From Streptomyces sp. NBC_00414 (GTDB lineage: Bacteria > Actinomycetota > Actinomycetes > Streptomycetales > Streptomycetaceae): DNA of 64,000 bases. A model generated the notes under the pieces. That model saw only the letters and a program-made list of their open reading frames with translations. It ran no database searches and was not told the origin of the DNA. Positions within the stretch are counted from its first letter, which is position 1. Every line of letters starts with the position of its first letter. The stretch lies in NCBI RefSeq assembly GCF_036038375.1, contig NZ_CP107935.1:930001-994000 (forward strand), written 5' to 3'. Below, piece after piece: positions 8,409 to 16,621 of this stretch. A program made the translations under genes and the position numbers.

Positions 8409-8681
8409 ATACGACAAGACGTGGCTCCAGTCACTCCGAACCCGGCAACGGTTCACTGTGTTCTATCAGCCACCTCTGACAACCTTCTCCGGCAACCACC
8501 TCTCACCACCACCTTCGGCGACCGCATGTGACAACCACCCCGGAAGGCCATCCCGGAAACCAGGTAAAGTTGCGGCCGTGCTTGGGAAATAGGCACGCGT
8601 CCTCCATGACCTTCACACGTTCCACGTGAGGCTCATGCGAGTGTTCCGTCGCACCCAAGCCGCTGTAAGGAAGACCGTGCC

Positions 8682-9539
8682 GTGAGTCAGGAATCCCCTC
8701 ACCCACTCCCCCGCAACACCTCTCGTTCCGCCGTCTCACCGCAGACGGGTGAGACGCTGGGGCAGCGCAACCGACGTCTGGCACACATCGGTGTCGCCCA
8801 CGCTCAGCGAGTACTGACCGACCGTTACCACCTCGCCTCACAGCAGGAGGCGTTCGAACTGCTGCGTCAGACCTCACAGCAGTTCAACATCAAGCTCCAC
8901 ACACTGGCCGATGCCGTACTGCACACCGCGGGCCCCGACACGGGCGCCGAGCTGTGGTTCCCCCACCGCACCCGCTACAGTCCGCCGCCGCTCCCGAACC
9001 TGGCCGTGGACGAGTCGAGCCGTACCAGCCACGGAGCGGTGCTGAACAGCGCGATGCGGCGCGTACTGCACGTCGCCGAGACCACCATGGGCAATGTGCA
9101 GCTGTCGGAGCAGGGGATGCTGCGTCTGGAGAAACACACCGGGCTGAACCAGGAGTTCACCGAGTTCTTCGCCTTCGTTCGGGATTCCACGACGTCCTGC
9201 GCGAAGGCCGCCGAACAGGGCCAGCAGATCACGGTGAAGGACGTGGCGGTCGCGGACATCTTCGACGACCAGTCCCGGCACACGATCCTGCAGGCGGGCA
9301 GCCGGGCCACCCACAGCCTGCCGCTGGTCAGCCGCGGGAGCCGGGTCGTGGGCATCATCTCGACCCATCACGAACTGCCCCTGACCGACTTCTCCCGTGC
9401 GCGGCTCGCCGCCTTGGAATCCGTCGGCACACAAGTGGGCCGCTGGCTGCTCTGGCACCGGCACACCATGGTCCTGGACGCCCTGGAACACCTCCATGCC
9501 GCCGCGACCGCCACCGCTCGGGGCGACCAGCCGGATTGA
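8682..9539 (+). CDS. ANTAR-domain regulator with GAF-like sensor
   Basis: Residues about 40-90 form an ANTAR domain (HAQRVLTDRYHLASQQEAFELLRQTSQQFNIKLHTLADAVL), an RNA-binding antiterminator module. Residues about 125-265 look like a GAF sensor, ending with SLPLVSRGSRVVGIISTHHELPLTDFSRARLAALE. The usual order in Streptomyces proteins is GAF then ANTAR; here ANTAR comes first. It would act by binding dual hairpins in target transcripts in response to a signal sensed by the GAF part. The GTG start has AAGGA about eleven bases upstream. It is divergent from the STM4015-type gene. Confidence 0.82.
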   Translation: MSQESPHPLPRNTSRSAVSPQTGETLGQRNRRLAHIGVAHAQRVLTDRYHLASQQEAFELLRQTSQQFNIKLHTLADAVLHTAGPDTGAELWFPHRTRYSPPPLPNLAVDESSRTSHGAVLNSAMRRVLHVAETTMGNVQLSEQGMLRLEKHTGLNQEFTEFFAFVRDSTTSCAKAAEQGQQITVKDVAVADIFDDQSRHTILQAGSRATHSLPLVSRGSRVVGIISTHHELPLTDFSRARLAALESVGTQVGRWLLWHRHTMVLDALEHLHAAATATARGDQPD

Positions 9540-9588
9540 CCGGACCGACTGAACCGACCCGCGCACCTGCCGCCCTGCCGACCCGCGG

Positions 9589-10305
9589 TCATGTCAGCCC
9601 GGCGACCAGTTCGTCCAGGCTGTCCGACCGCAGGTCGAAGGTGTCGGTCGCGTTCGGTGGGTCCCCGACCGGTCGCCGGACATAGGCGGTTCGCATTCCC
9701 ACCGCCTGTGCTCCGCGGAGATCCCACGCGTGGGCGGCGACCATCAGCACACGCTCCGCCGGACAGCCCGCCGCGTCGAGCGCGAGCCGGTAGACCTCCG
9801 GTGCGGGCTTGCAGGCCCGGGCATCCTCCGCCGACAGGGCCTGGTGCCAGCGCAGTCCGGCGTACGCGTTGAGGCGGAGCAGAGTCGCGCGGCCCGCGTT
9901 GGAGAGTCCCAGTACGGGAAAGCGACGCGCGAGGCGCGCGAGTCCGGCGAGGGAGTCTTCCCAGGGCTTCGAGCGTCGGCTCGCGGTGGCCAGTCGCTCG
10001 AAGGCCGCGGGGTCGGTGAGCCCGAGCCGGTCGGCAACGCGTCGAGCGGCCTCACGGTCGATGATCTCGCTGTTGGCGTACGCCCGGTCCTTCTCCGCGA
10101 TGCGCCGCTGCTCGTGCTCGACGTGCTCCTGCCATACGGCGAGCAGTTGGTCGACCGTGACGTCATCGACCGTCACGTCGTCGACCGTCATGTCTCCGAC
10201 CGCGGACGCCGCCTCGCGGATGGCCGCCCGAATTCCGCCGGGCTCGTCGACCATCGTCCCGAGGACGTCGAAGACGACAACCTCGATGTCGTATGCCTCA
10301 GCCAT
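9589..10305 (-). CDS. Haloacid dehalogenase type II (HAD hydrolase)
   Basis: The 238-residue HAD-superfamily hydrolase is of the L-2-haloacid dehalogenase type. Motif I is VVVFDVLGTMVDE with the nucleophile Asp. Motif II is LGLSNAG. Motif III/IV is CKPAPEVYRLALDA followed by VLMVAAHAWDLRGAQAVGMRTAYVRRP. Substrates could be haloacids or small phosphates. An odd feature is an in-frame 15-base repeat encoding VTVDD twice and a partial third copy near residues 40-52, within the cap region. It is divergent from the TetR gene, whose operator array lies between them. Confidence 0.88.
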   Translation of the reverse strand: MAEAYDIEVVVFDVLGTMVDEPGGIRAAIREAASAVGDMTVDDVTVDDVTVDQLLAVWQEHVEHEQRRIAEKDRAYANSEIIDREAARRVADRLGLTDPAAFERLATASRRSKPWEDSLAGLARLARRFPVLGLSNAGRATLLRLNAYAGLRWHQALSAEDARACKPAPEVYRLALDAAGCPAERVLMVAAHAWDLRGAQAVGMRTAYVRRPVGDPPNATDTFDLRSDSLDELVAGLT

Positions 10306-10413
10306 CTGCTGCCCCCATCTACTGCCTCTGTCATCTGCGCTCCCGGTTTTCGAGGATTGTCGTCCGGCATTTCGTCACCGGTCAAGCCAGTGACGTACGC
10401 CTCGGCGAGCAAA

Positions 10414-10458
10414 GAACATGTTCGTGACGAACTTGTTTGCTACGAACATGTTCGTTAC
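10414..10458. promoter_or_regulatory. Triple 15-base operator array before the TetR gene
   Basis: Three directly adjacent 15-base units start at 10414, 10429 and 10444. Units 1 and 3 contain the palindrome GAACATGTTC; unit 2 is a diverged copy, GAACTTGTTT. The array ends nine bases before the TetR start codon, so a protein bound there would block transcription or initiation. It also lies 109 bases upstream of the divergent HAD gene. This is very probably the binding site of the adjacent TetR protein. Confidence 0.7.
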
Positions 10459-10467
10459 GCTTGAAGC

Positions 10468-11205
10468 ATGACAGAGCGCCCCAGGACATCGACCAGCAGG
10501 CGGGAGCGTCCGGCGAAACCGGCGCTGACCCGCGACGGGATCGTCGCGACGGCAGTCGCCCTGATGCGGGCGGAGGGTCTGGAGAAGGTCACCATGCGGC
10601 GCCTTGCGCAGGAGTTGGACACCGGCCCGGCCTCGCTGTACGTGTACGTGGCCAACACCGCCGAACTGCACGCGGCCGTACTGGACGAGCTGCTCGGAGA
10701 GGTCGAGCTGAACCCCGCCGAGGTGGACAAGGGCGCAGGCGGGGGCGACTGGGCCGCGAGGCTCGTGCGGGTGCTCACCTCCTACACCGGCGTCCTGTTC
10801 GAGCACCCGGGCCTGGCCCGCTCGGCCCTGACCGCACGCCCCAGCGGCGAGCACTACCTGCGACTGCTGGAACGGCTGCTGGCGATCCTGGACGAGGGTG
10901 GCGTTCCGCGTACGCAGGCCGCCTGGGGCGTGGACGTACTGCTGCAGTTCGCCACCGCCACGGCCGCCGAGCACTCGACCCGCTCCCAGTCCCCCGACAC
11001 CGCGGACGAGTGGGACGCGCTGACCCGCGCCGTCCACGGTGCCCCCGCGCGAACCCACCCCCACCTGCACACCCTGGCGGGAAGCCTCCTGTCCGGGTCA
11101 CCCGAGGACCGCATGGCGTGGTGCTTCCGGATGCTCATCAACGGCATCACCCACACCCCCACCCCGACATCGGACACCGACCGCGCCGACAGCGCCGACA
11201 GCTGA
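10468..11205 (+). CDS. TetR-family regulator (TetR_C tetracycline-repressor-like)
   Basis: The 245-residue repressor has an N-terminal helix-turn-helix (ALTRDGIVATAVALMRAEGLEKVTMRRLAQELDTGPASLYVYVANTAEL, residues about 25-75). The LDTGPASLYVYV form and the long C-terminal ligand domain resemble the TetR tetracycline-repressor subgroup. Its promoter carries the triple operator at 10414-10458, so autoregulation is likely. A TetX-like FAD monooxygenase begins 38 bases after its stop on the same strand. The pair resembles a small inducible detoxification unit. The inducer is unknown. Confidence 0.9.
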   Translation: MTERPRTSTSRRERPAKPALTRDGIVATAVALMRAEGLEKVTMRRLAQELDTGPASLYVYVANTAELHAAVLDELLGEVELNPAEVDKGAGGGDWAARLVRVLTSYTGVLFEHPGLARSALTARPSGEHYLRLLERLLAILDEGGVPRTQAAWGVDVLLQFATATAAEHSTRSQSPDTADEWDALTRAVHGAPARTHPHLHTLAGSLLSGSPEDRMAWCFRMLINGITHTPTPTSDTDRADSADS

Positions 11206-11243
11206 GGTCCCCACCTCCTCGGCCCCGAGCACAAGGAGCAGCC

Positions 11244-12422
11244 ATGACCGACACCATCCCCACCCGCCCCACCCGCCCCACCCCGCACCACCCGATCGCG
11301 ATCATCGGCGGCGGCCTCGGCGGTCTCACTCTGGCCCGGGTGCTGCACGTCGGCGGCATCGAGGCGGCCGTCTTCGATCTGGAGGCCTCCGCCACGGTCC
11401 GCGGCCAGGGCGGCATGCTCGACATCCACGAGGGATCCGGCCAGGCCGCGCTTCGGACCGCCGGCCTGTACGAGGAGTTCCGCGCCCTGATCCATCCCGG
11501 TGGTGAGGCGATGCGCCTGGTCGACCCGCAGGGCACGGTGCGTCTGGCGGAGGCGGACGACGGCAGTGGCGCCCGCCCCGAAGTGGACCGCGGGCAGTTG
11601 CGCGACCTGCTGCTGAACTCGCTTCCGGCGGACACGATCCGCTGGGGGAAGCGGGCGACCGGCGCCCGGGCGCTGGGCAGCGGCCGTCACGAGGTGGCCT
11701 TCGCGGACGGCACGACGATCACCACCGACCTGCTCGTCGGCGCGGACGGCGCCTGGTCGCGCATCCGCCCCCTCGTCTCGGACGCCCTGCCCGCCTACAC
11801 GGGGATCTCCTTCATCGAGACCGATCTGCACCAGGCCGCAACCCGCCACCCGGCCTGCGCGCAGCTGATCGGCAGTGGGTTCTTCATGTGCCTCGGCGAC
11901 CACAAGGCCTTCCTCGCCCACAACGAGGCCGACGGCAGCATTCACGTCTACACCGCGCTCAAGACGGCCGAGAGCTGGCTCGACAGCATCGACTTCACCG
12001 ACCCGGAGGCGACGAAGAAGGCAGTCCTCACCCACTTCGACGGCTGGCACGAGGACCTGCGCGCGCTGGTCGCCGACGCGGACGAGCCCCCGGTGCCGCG
12101 CCGTATCCACGCCCTGCCGGTGGGCCACCGCTGGGACCACCGCACCGGCGTCACCCTGCTGGGCGATGCCGCGCACCTGATGTCCCCCTTCGCGGGTGAG
12201 GGCGCCAACCTCGCCATGCTCGACGGCGCCCGGCTCGGCCAGGAGATCACCGACCGGGCCGGCGACACCGAGTCCGCCCTCGGCGCGTACGAGGAGGAAC
12301 TGTTCCCCCGCAGCGAGGCGTCCGCAGTCGAGTCGGCCGCTGGCCTGGAGCTGATGTTCGGCGACAACGCCTTGCAGGGCCTGCTCGACCAGTTCGCCTC
12401 ACACCCGCACGCCGCAGGCTGA
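11244..12422 (+). CDS. FAD-dependent monooxygenase, TetX-like
   Basis: The 392-residue class A flavin monooxygenase has three clear motifs. The Rossmann motif is IAIIGGGLGGLTLARVL (residues about 18-34). The DG motif is TDLLVGADGAWSRIRP. The GD motif is GVTLLGDAAHLMSPFAGEGANLAMLDGARLG. GQGGMLDIHEGSGQAALRTAGLYEEF is characteristic of TetX-like and related aromatic or polyketide hydroxylases. It would hydroxylate an aromatic or polyketide compound using NAD(P)H and oxygen. AAGGAG lies five bases before the ATG. It is co-oriented with the TetR gene and probably under its control. Tetracycline is only one possible substrate. Confidence 0.88.
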   Translation: MTDTIPTRPTRPTPHHPIAIIGGGLGGLTLARVLHVGGIEAAVFDLEASATVRGQGGMLDIHEGSGQAALRTAGLYEEFRALIHPGGEAMRLVDPQGTVRLAEADDGSGARPEVDRGQLRDLLLNSLPADTIRWGKRATGARALGSGRHEVAFADGTTITTDLLVGADGAWSRIRPLVSDALPAYTGISFIETDLHQAATRHPACAQLIGSGFFMCLGDHKAFLAHNEADGSIHVYTALKTAESWLDSIDFTDPEATKKAVLTHFDGWHEDLRALVADADEPPVPRRIHALPVGHRWDHRTGVTLLGDAAHLMSPFAGEGANLAMLDGARLGQEITDRAGDTESALGAYEEELFPRSEASAVESAAGLELMFGDNALQGLLDQFASHPHAAG

Positions 12423-12460
12423 GGTCGCCGCGCGGCTCGCGGCGCGGCTCACGGCCCGGC

Positions 12461-14053
12461 TCAGGCGACCGGCCCTGCGGGCTCCGTGGGCCCCATGGGC
12501 TCTGTGGGCTCTGTGGGCTCCGTAGGCTCCGTAGGCTGCGTGGGCTGCGTGGGCTGCGTGGGCTGCGTGGGCTGCGTGGGCTCCTGGCGTTCCTGCTCCC
12601 CCGCCGCCTCGGCGCGGCGCAACCCGCTGTAGCGTTCCCACAGTTCAGGTCGCGTATCGTCCATGTACCAGGCACGCAGGAAGAGTTCCAGGAAGGCGCT
12701 CTCCGTCTCGTCGCCGCCGCGGCGGTAGAACTCGGGGTCCGACTCGACCCATGCGGCCACCGGACGCCACCCGGCCGGATCCTCGGACACGGTCACCCGG
12801 AAAACGGCACCGCCGGTCCAACTCCGGTGCAGCAGCAGCTGGTCGCCCTCCAGATACGCGTCCCACTTCTCGTCCATGTTCAGTGACCGCACGCCGTGCC
12901 GCACGCGCTGCCACTGCCCGGGCGTCCACACCAGCTTCGGGGCCGGAATGCTCTCGGGCCTGCGCAACGGTGTCACGCCATCGCCCAGTGCGGTACGGGT
13001 GAGGTCCTCGCCCAGTTCGCCTTCCGCGACCCACTCCGGCAGCGCCTCGGTCGCGGCCCGCCACGCGGCGGGGATGCCCTCCGTGCCCACGCGCGCGGCG
13101 ATGATCCCACCGACGATCGCGCACGTGGTGTCCACGTCCCCGCCCACCGACGCGCACGCCCACAACGCCTCCTCGAAGTCCTCCAGGTGCCGGGCCGCGC
13201 ACCACAGGGCGAAGGGCACCGTGTCCGCCGCGCTCACCCGCCGCCCGTTGCCCAGCCGATGCGCCGCGTAGTCGGCATGCGGCTGGCTCAGCAGCTCCCG
13301 CGCCTCGGCCACGCCCGACCGGATCCGGCCCTCCGGTGTCAGTTCCTCCACCGTGGCCAGCAACTGGGCCCCGGTCACCGGCCGTACCCGCCCGCGCGCC
13401 GCACAGGCCGCGGCCACCGCGATCGCGACGGCTCCGGCCACGGCCTCCGGGTGCGTGTGCGTCACCCGCGCCTGCCGGCCTGCCTGCGCGGCAGCCTCGG
13501 CCGGGTCCACGGCGAACCAGGCCCCCAGGGGCGCCACCCGCATCGCGGCCCCGTTGCCCCACGACCCCTGACCGTCGAACAGTCCCGCGGCCAGTTCCTG
13601 CCAGCTTCCGCCCTCCCGGACCAGGCGCAGCAGCCGGTTCATCGCCGGGCCGTAACCGCGGTCGAAGTCGTGCCTGCGGGCGAAACTCTGCGCGAGGTCG
13701 TACTGGTCCACGCTGCCGCGCAGGCGCAGTACCTCGAAGACCGAGCAGGCCATCTCCGTGTCGTCCGTCCACGGCCACTCCGCGGCGGCCAACCGGCGCT
13801 CCCGCAGGCCGGGGAGATTCTCCGGCACGAAGAACTGGGCCCCGAAGGCGTCACCCACCGCCAGACCGCGCAGGGCATCACGGGCGGCGGAGCGGTGACC
13901 GAAGGATCCGGACAGACCGGAGAGACCGGGGGCGGAAAGATCGGAGCGATCGGAGATGGACGACGAAGCGGCGGAAGCTGCGGAAGCGGACGAAGTGGCG
14001 GAACGGGCGGCGGAAGGGTCGAGGAAGGGGAGATCGGTGGACATCCGGCTCAT
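12461..14053 (-). CDS. ADP-ribosylglycohydrolase (DraG-like) with repeat tail
   Basis: The 530-residue protein has three parts. Residues 1-55 are Ser/Ala-rich low complexity. Residues about 56-340 are an ADP-ribosylglycohydrolase domain with ALRGLAVGDAFGAQFF, the metal-binding TDDTEM (96-101) and the C-terminal GGDVDTTCAIVGGIIAARVG. This enzyme class removes ADP-ribose from proteins or nucleic acids using two Mg ions. A further 150-residue C-terminal region is of unknown role. It ends in a PTQ/PTE tripeptide repeat of about ten units encoded by 9-base repeats. A second ATG at 14044 is an alternative start. Confidence 0.87.
   Translation of the reverse strand: MSRMSTDLPFLDPSAARSATSSASAASAASSSISDRSDLSAPGLSGLSGSFGHRSAARDALRGLAVGDAFGAQFFVPENLPGLRERRLAAAEWPWTDDTEMACSVFEVLRLRGSVDQYDLAQSFARRHDFDRGYGPAMNRLLRLVREGGSWQELAAGLFDGQGSWGNGAAMRVAPLGAWFAVDPAEAAAQAGRQARVTHTHPEAVAGAVAIAVAAACAARGRVRPVTGAQLLATVEELTPEGRIRSGVAEARELLSQPHADYAAHRLGNGRRVSAADTVPFALWCAARHLEDFEEALWACASVGGDVDTTCAIVGGIIAARVGTEGIPAAWRAATEALPEWVAEGELGEDLTRTALGDGVTPLRRPESIPAPKLVWTPGQWQRVRHGVRSLNMDEKWDAYLEGDQLLLHRSWTGGAVFRVTVSEDPAGWRPVAAWVESDPEFYRRGGDETESAFLELFLRAWYMDDTRPELWERYSGLRRAEAAGEQERQEPTQPTQPTQPTQPTQPTEPTEPTEPTEPMGPTEPAGPVA
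12482..12591 (-). repeat. 9-base tandem repeat encoding PTQ/PTE tail
   Basis: Repeats of the form CTGCGTGGG (five near-identical copies) and CTCTGTGGG or CTCCGTAGG (about four, then diverged) encode Pro-Thr-Gln and Pro-Thr-Glu at the C-terminus of the ADP-ribosylglycohydrolase. The period is a multiple of three, so copy-number change would keep the frame. Confidence 0.9.
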
Positions 14054-14197
14054 CCTGCCAAGTACGCCTGCCGCGGCGCCACATCCATTGCCGGCGCCGC
14101 GCGAGGTTAACTCCCCGAAAACTCATCGGACGAGACGGTGAAAATCTTCGTAGTTGTCATTGACATGTCAGCGTCTACGCGCGTCATCATGGGAGGC

Positions 14198-14593
14198 ATG
14201 AGATTCCCCCCACGGATCACTCGCATCGGCGCCGCAGCCGCCGTTCTGTCCGCTCTTCTCGTCGGCGGCACCGCGACCGCCGACGCCGCGGGCACGTCCG
14301 CCTCGGCGGTCGGCAGCATCTGCTACGGCAGTCTGCCGTCCCAGGCACACGACACGCTGGACCTGATCGAGCAGGGCGGTCCTTACCCCTACTCGCAGGA
14401 CGGCAGCGTCTTCCAGAACCGGGAAGGCATCCTGCCCGGCCAGTCGACCGGCTACTACCACGAGTACACGGTGATCACGCCCGGCTCCTCCACGCGCGGT
14501 GCCCGTCGCATCGTCACCGGTGAGAAAGTCCGGGAGGACTACTACACGTCCGACCACTACGCCTCGTTCAGGCTGGTCAACTACAGCTGCTGA
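14198..14593 (+). CDS. Secreted guanyl-specific ribonuclease (RNase Sa family)
   Basis: The 131-residue precursor has a signal peptide (MRFPPRITRIGAAAAVLSAL, cleaved near ADAAG) and a mature domain closely similar to Streptomyces RNase Sa. The run GPYPYSQDGSVFQNRE then YYHEYTVITPGS is diagnostic. Catalytic residues are visible: Glu89 in HEYTV, Arg104 in GARRIVTG and His120 in SDHYASF. Cys42 and the C-terminal Cys131 match the conserved disulfide. It cleaves RNA after G outside the cell. GGGAGG lies just upstream of the ATG at 14198; the longer open frame has no signal peptide at its start. No barstar-like inhibitor gene is adjacent. Confidence 0.94.
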   Translation: MRFPPRITRIGAAAAVLSALLVGGTATADAAGTSASAVGSICYGSLPSQAHDTLDLIEQGGPYPYSQDGSVFQNREGILPGQSTGYYHEYTVITPGSSTRGARRIVTGEKVREDYYTSDHYASFRLVNYSC

Positions 14594-14620
14594 CCCCGGA
14601 TCCACCTTCGTACGAGAACC

Positions 14621-14662
14621 CTCGCCCCGCGGACCCCCCACACCCATCGGCCGCGGGGCGAG
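14621..14662 (+). terminator. Terminator after the ribonuclease gene
   Basis: A perfect 12-base stem, CTCGCCCCGCGG / CCGCGGGGCGAG, with an 18-base loop lies 28 bases beyond the ribonuclease stop codon. It precedes the promoter region of mutA. The long loop and absent T-run make it a moderate call. Confidence 0.65.
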
Positions 14663-14812
14663 GTGCGTCCGGCAGCGCACCACGGGGCCCCCGTCGCCCG
14701 GCCCTCCCCACCCTGTCCATGGCGGGTGAGGCGGAGGTCACCGGAGTCACGAGGGCAAGGTCACAGGCCTGGCCTCTGCTGTGACTCAAGGAATCTGCCC
14801 TAGCATCCGAGC

Positions 14813-16621
14813 ATGACGGTCCTGCCCAACGACGGGCTCTCGCTGGCCGCCGAGTTTCCTTCCGCGACACATGAACAGTGGCGACGCCTCGTGGCGGGCG
14901 TGCTGAGCAAGTCGGGCAAGGTTGTCTCGGACGAGACGGCGGAGACAGCCCTGTCCACCGCGCTGGAGGACGGGCTCACCACCCGTCCTCTGTACACGGC
15001 GCACGACGACGCTCCCGATCCCGGCTTCCCCGGCTTCGCGCCCTTCGTACGAGGCGCCCGGCCCGACGGGAACACCGTCGGCGGCTGGGGCGTACGCCAG
15101 CGGCACACGACGGCCGACGGCGCCGCGGTCCTCGCGGACCTGGAGAACGGCGTCTCCTCGCTCTGGCTGGTCGTCGGCGAGGGCGGTTTCCCCGTGTCGT
15201 CGCTCGCCCAGGTCCTGGAAGGTGTCTACCTCGACCTGGCACCCGTCGTCCTCGACGCGGGACGCGACGTCGAGCCGGCCGCGCGGGAGCTGCTGCGGCT
15301 GTACGAGGAGCGGGGAGTCGCCAAGGACGCGGTACGCGGCAGTCTCGGCGCGGACCCGCTGGGCCACGAGGCGCGCAGCGGCGAGGCGTTGGACTTCGCA
15401 CCGGCCGCCGCTCTCGCACAGCGGTGCGCCGAGGAGTACCCGGGGCTGCGGGCCCTGACCGTGGACGCGTTGCCGTACCACGAGGCGGGCGGCTCCGCCG
15501 CGCAGGAGCTGGGCGCTTCCCTGGCGACCGGTGTCGCGTATCTGCGGGAGCTGACCGAGGCGGGACTCTCCGCCGAACAGGCCTGCGGACAGCTGGAGTT
15601 CCGATACGCGGCCACCGCCGACCAGTTCCTCACCATCGCCAAGCTGCGCGCCGCCCGCCGGCTCTGGGCGCGGGTCGCCGAGGTGTGCGGGGCGCCGGCG
15701 GCGGGGGCACAGGTGCAGCACGCCGTGACCTCGCCGGTGATGATGTCGCGCCGCGATCCGTGGGTGAACATGCTGCGCACGACCATCGCCACGCTCGCCG
15801 CCGGAGTGGGCGGCGCCGACGCCGTCACCGTGCTCCCCTTCGACCACGCCCTCGGGCTGCCGGACGCGTTCGCCCGCCGGATCGCCCGCAACACCTCGAC
15901 GATCCTGGTCGAGGAGTCGCATCTGGCACGGGTGATCGACCCGGCGGGCGGCTCCTGGTACGTGGAGCGGCTGACCGACGAACTCGCCCACGCGGGCTGG
16001 GAGTTCTTCCAGCACATCGAGGGCCTCGGCGGTCAGGCGGCCGCCCTGCGCTCGAGCCGGCTCGGCCAGGACCTGGCGGAGACCTGGGCTGCGCGCAGCG
16101 CGAAGCTCGCCGAGCGGCGTGAACCCATCACCGGGGTCAGCGAGTTCCCGAACCTCACCGAGCGCGTCCCCGAGCGCCGGCCCGTACCGGAGCCGTCGTC
16201 CGGCGGGCTCCCGAGGGTGCGCCGCGACGAGGCGTACGAGGTGTTGCGGGCCCGTTCCGACGCGCATCTCGCCGCCACCGGAACCCGGCCGCGCGTCTAC
16301 CTGGCCACCATCGGCCCCGCCGCCGCGCACACCGCCCGGACCTCCTTCGTCTCGAACCTCTTCCAGGCCGGCGGCATCGAGCCCGTCACCGAGGGTTCCT
16401 TCGAGGACAGCGGAGCCACCGAGGCGTGTCTGTGTTCCAGTGACGCGCTGTACGAGGAGCAGGCCGCGAGCACGGCCCGGGCCCTGCGAGCGGCAGGCGC
16501 CAGGCACGTGTTCCTCGCCGGCCGGCCCGGGCAGTACACGGATGTCGACGCGTACGTCTTCGCGGGCTGCGACGCCGTCGCCGTGCTCTCCGCCACCCTC
16601 GACCGCATGGGAGTGTCCTGA
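14813..16621 (+). CDS. mutA: Methylmalonyl-CoA mutase, small (beta) subunit
   Basis: The 602-residue protein is the non-catalytic partner of the B12-dependent mutase that interconverts (R)-methylmalonyl-CoA and succinyl-CoA. It has a mutase barrel (about 30-420: [42 protein letters not shown] segment, [57 protein letters not shown]). A degenerate cobalamin-domain fold follows ([29 protein letters not shown]) that lacks the DxHxxG histidine, as expected for this subunit. Its stop overlaps the mutB start (TGATG), so translation is coupled. In Streptomyces this enzyme links succinyl-CoA to extender units for polyketides and propionate catabolism. Confidence 0.96.
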   Translation: MTVLPNDGLSLAAEFPSATHEQWRRLVAGVLSKSGKVVSDETAETALSTALEDGLTTRPLYTAHDDAPDPGFPGFAPFVRGARPDGNTVGGWGVRQRHTTADGAAVLADLENGVSSLWLVVGEGGFPVSSLAQVLEGVYLDLAPVVLDAGRDVEPAARELLRLYEERGVAKDAVRGSLGADPLGHEARSGEALDFAPAAALAQRCAEEYPGLRALTVDALPYHEAGGSAAQELGASLATGVAYLRELTEAGLSAEQACGQLEFRYAATADQFLTIAKLRAARRLWARVAEVCGAPAAGAQVQHAVTSPVMMSRRDPWVNMLRTTIATLAAGVGGADAVTVLPFDHALGLPDAFARRIARNTSTILVEESHLARVIDPAGGSWYVERLTDELAHAGWEFFQHIEGLGGQAAALRSSRLGQDLAETWAARSAKLAERREPITGVSEFPNLTERVPERRPVPEPSSGGLPRVRRDEAYEVLRARSDAHLAATGTRPRVYLATIGPAAAHTARTSFVSNLFQAGGIEPVTEGSFEDSGATEACLCSSDALYEEQAASTARALRAAGARHVFLAGRPGQYTDVDAYVFAGCDAVAVLSATLDRMGVS

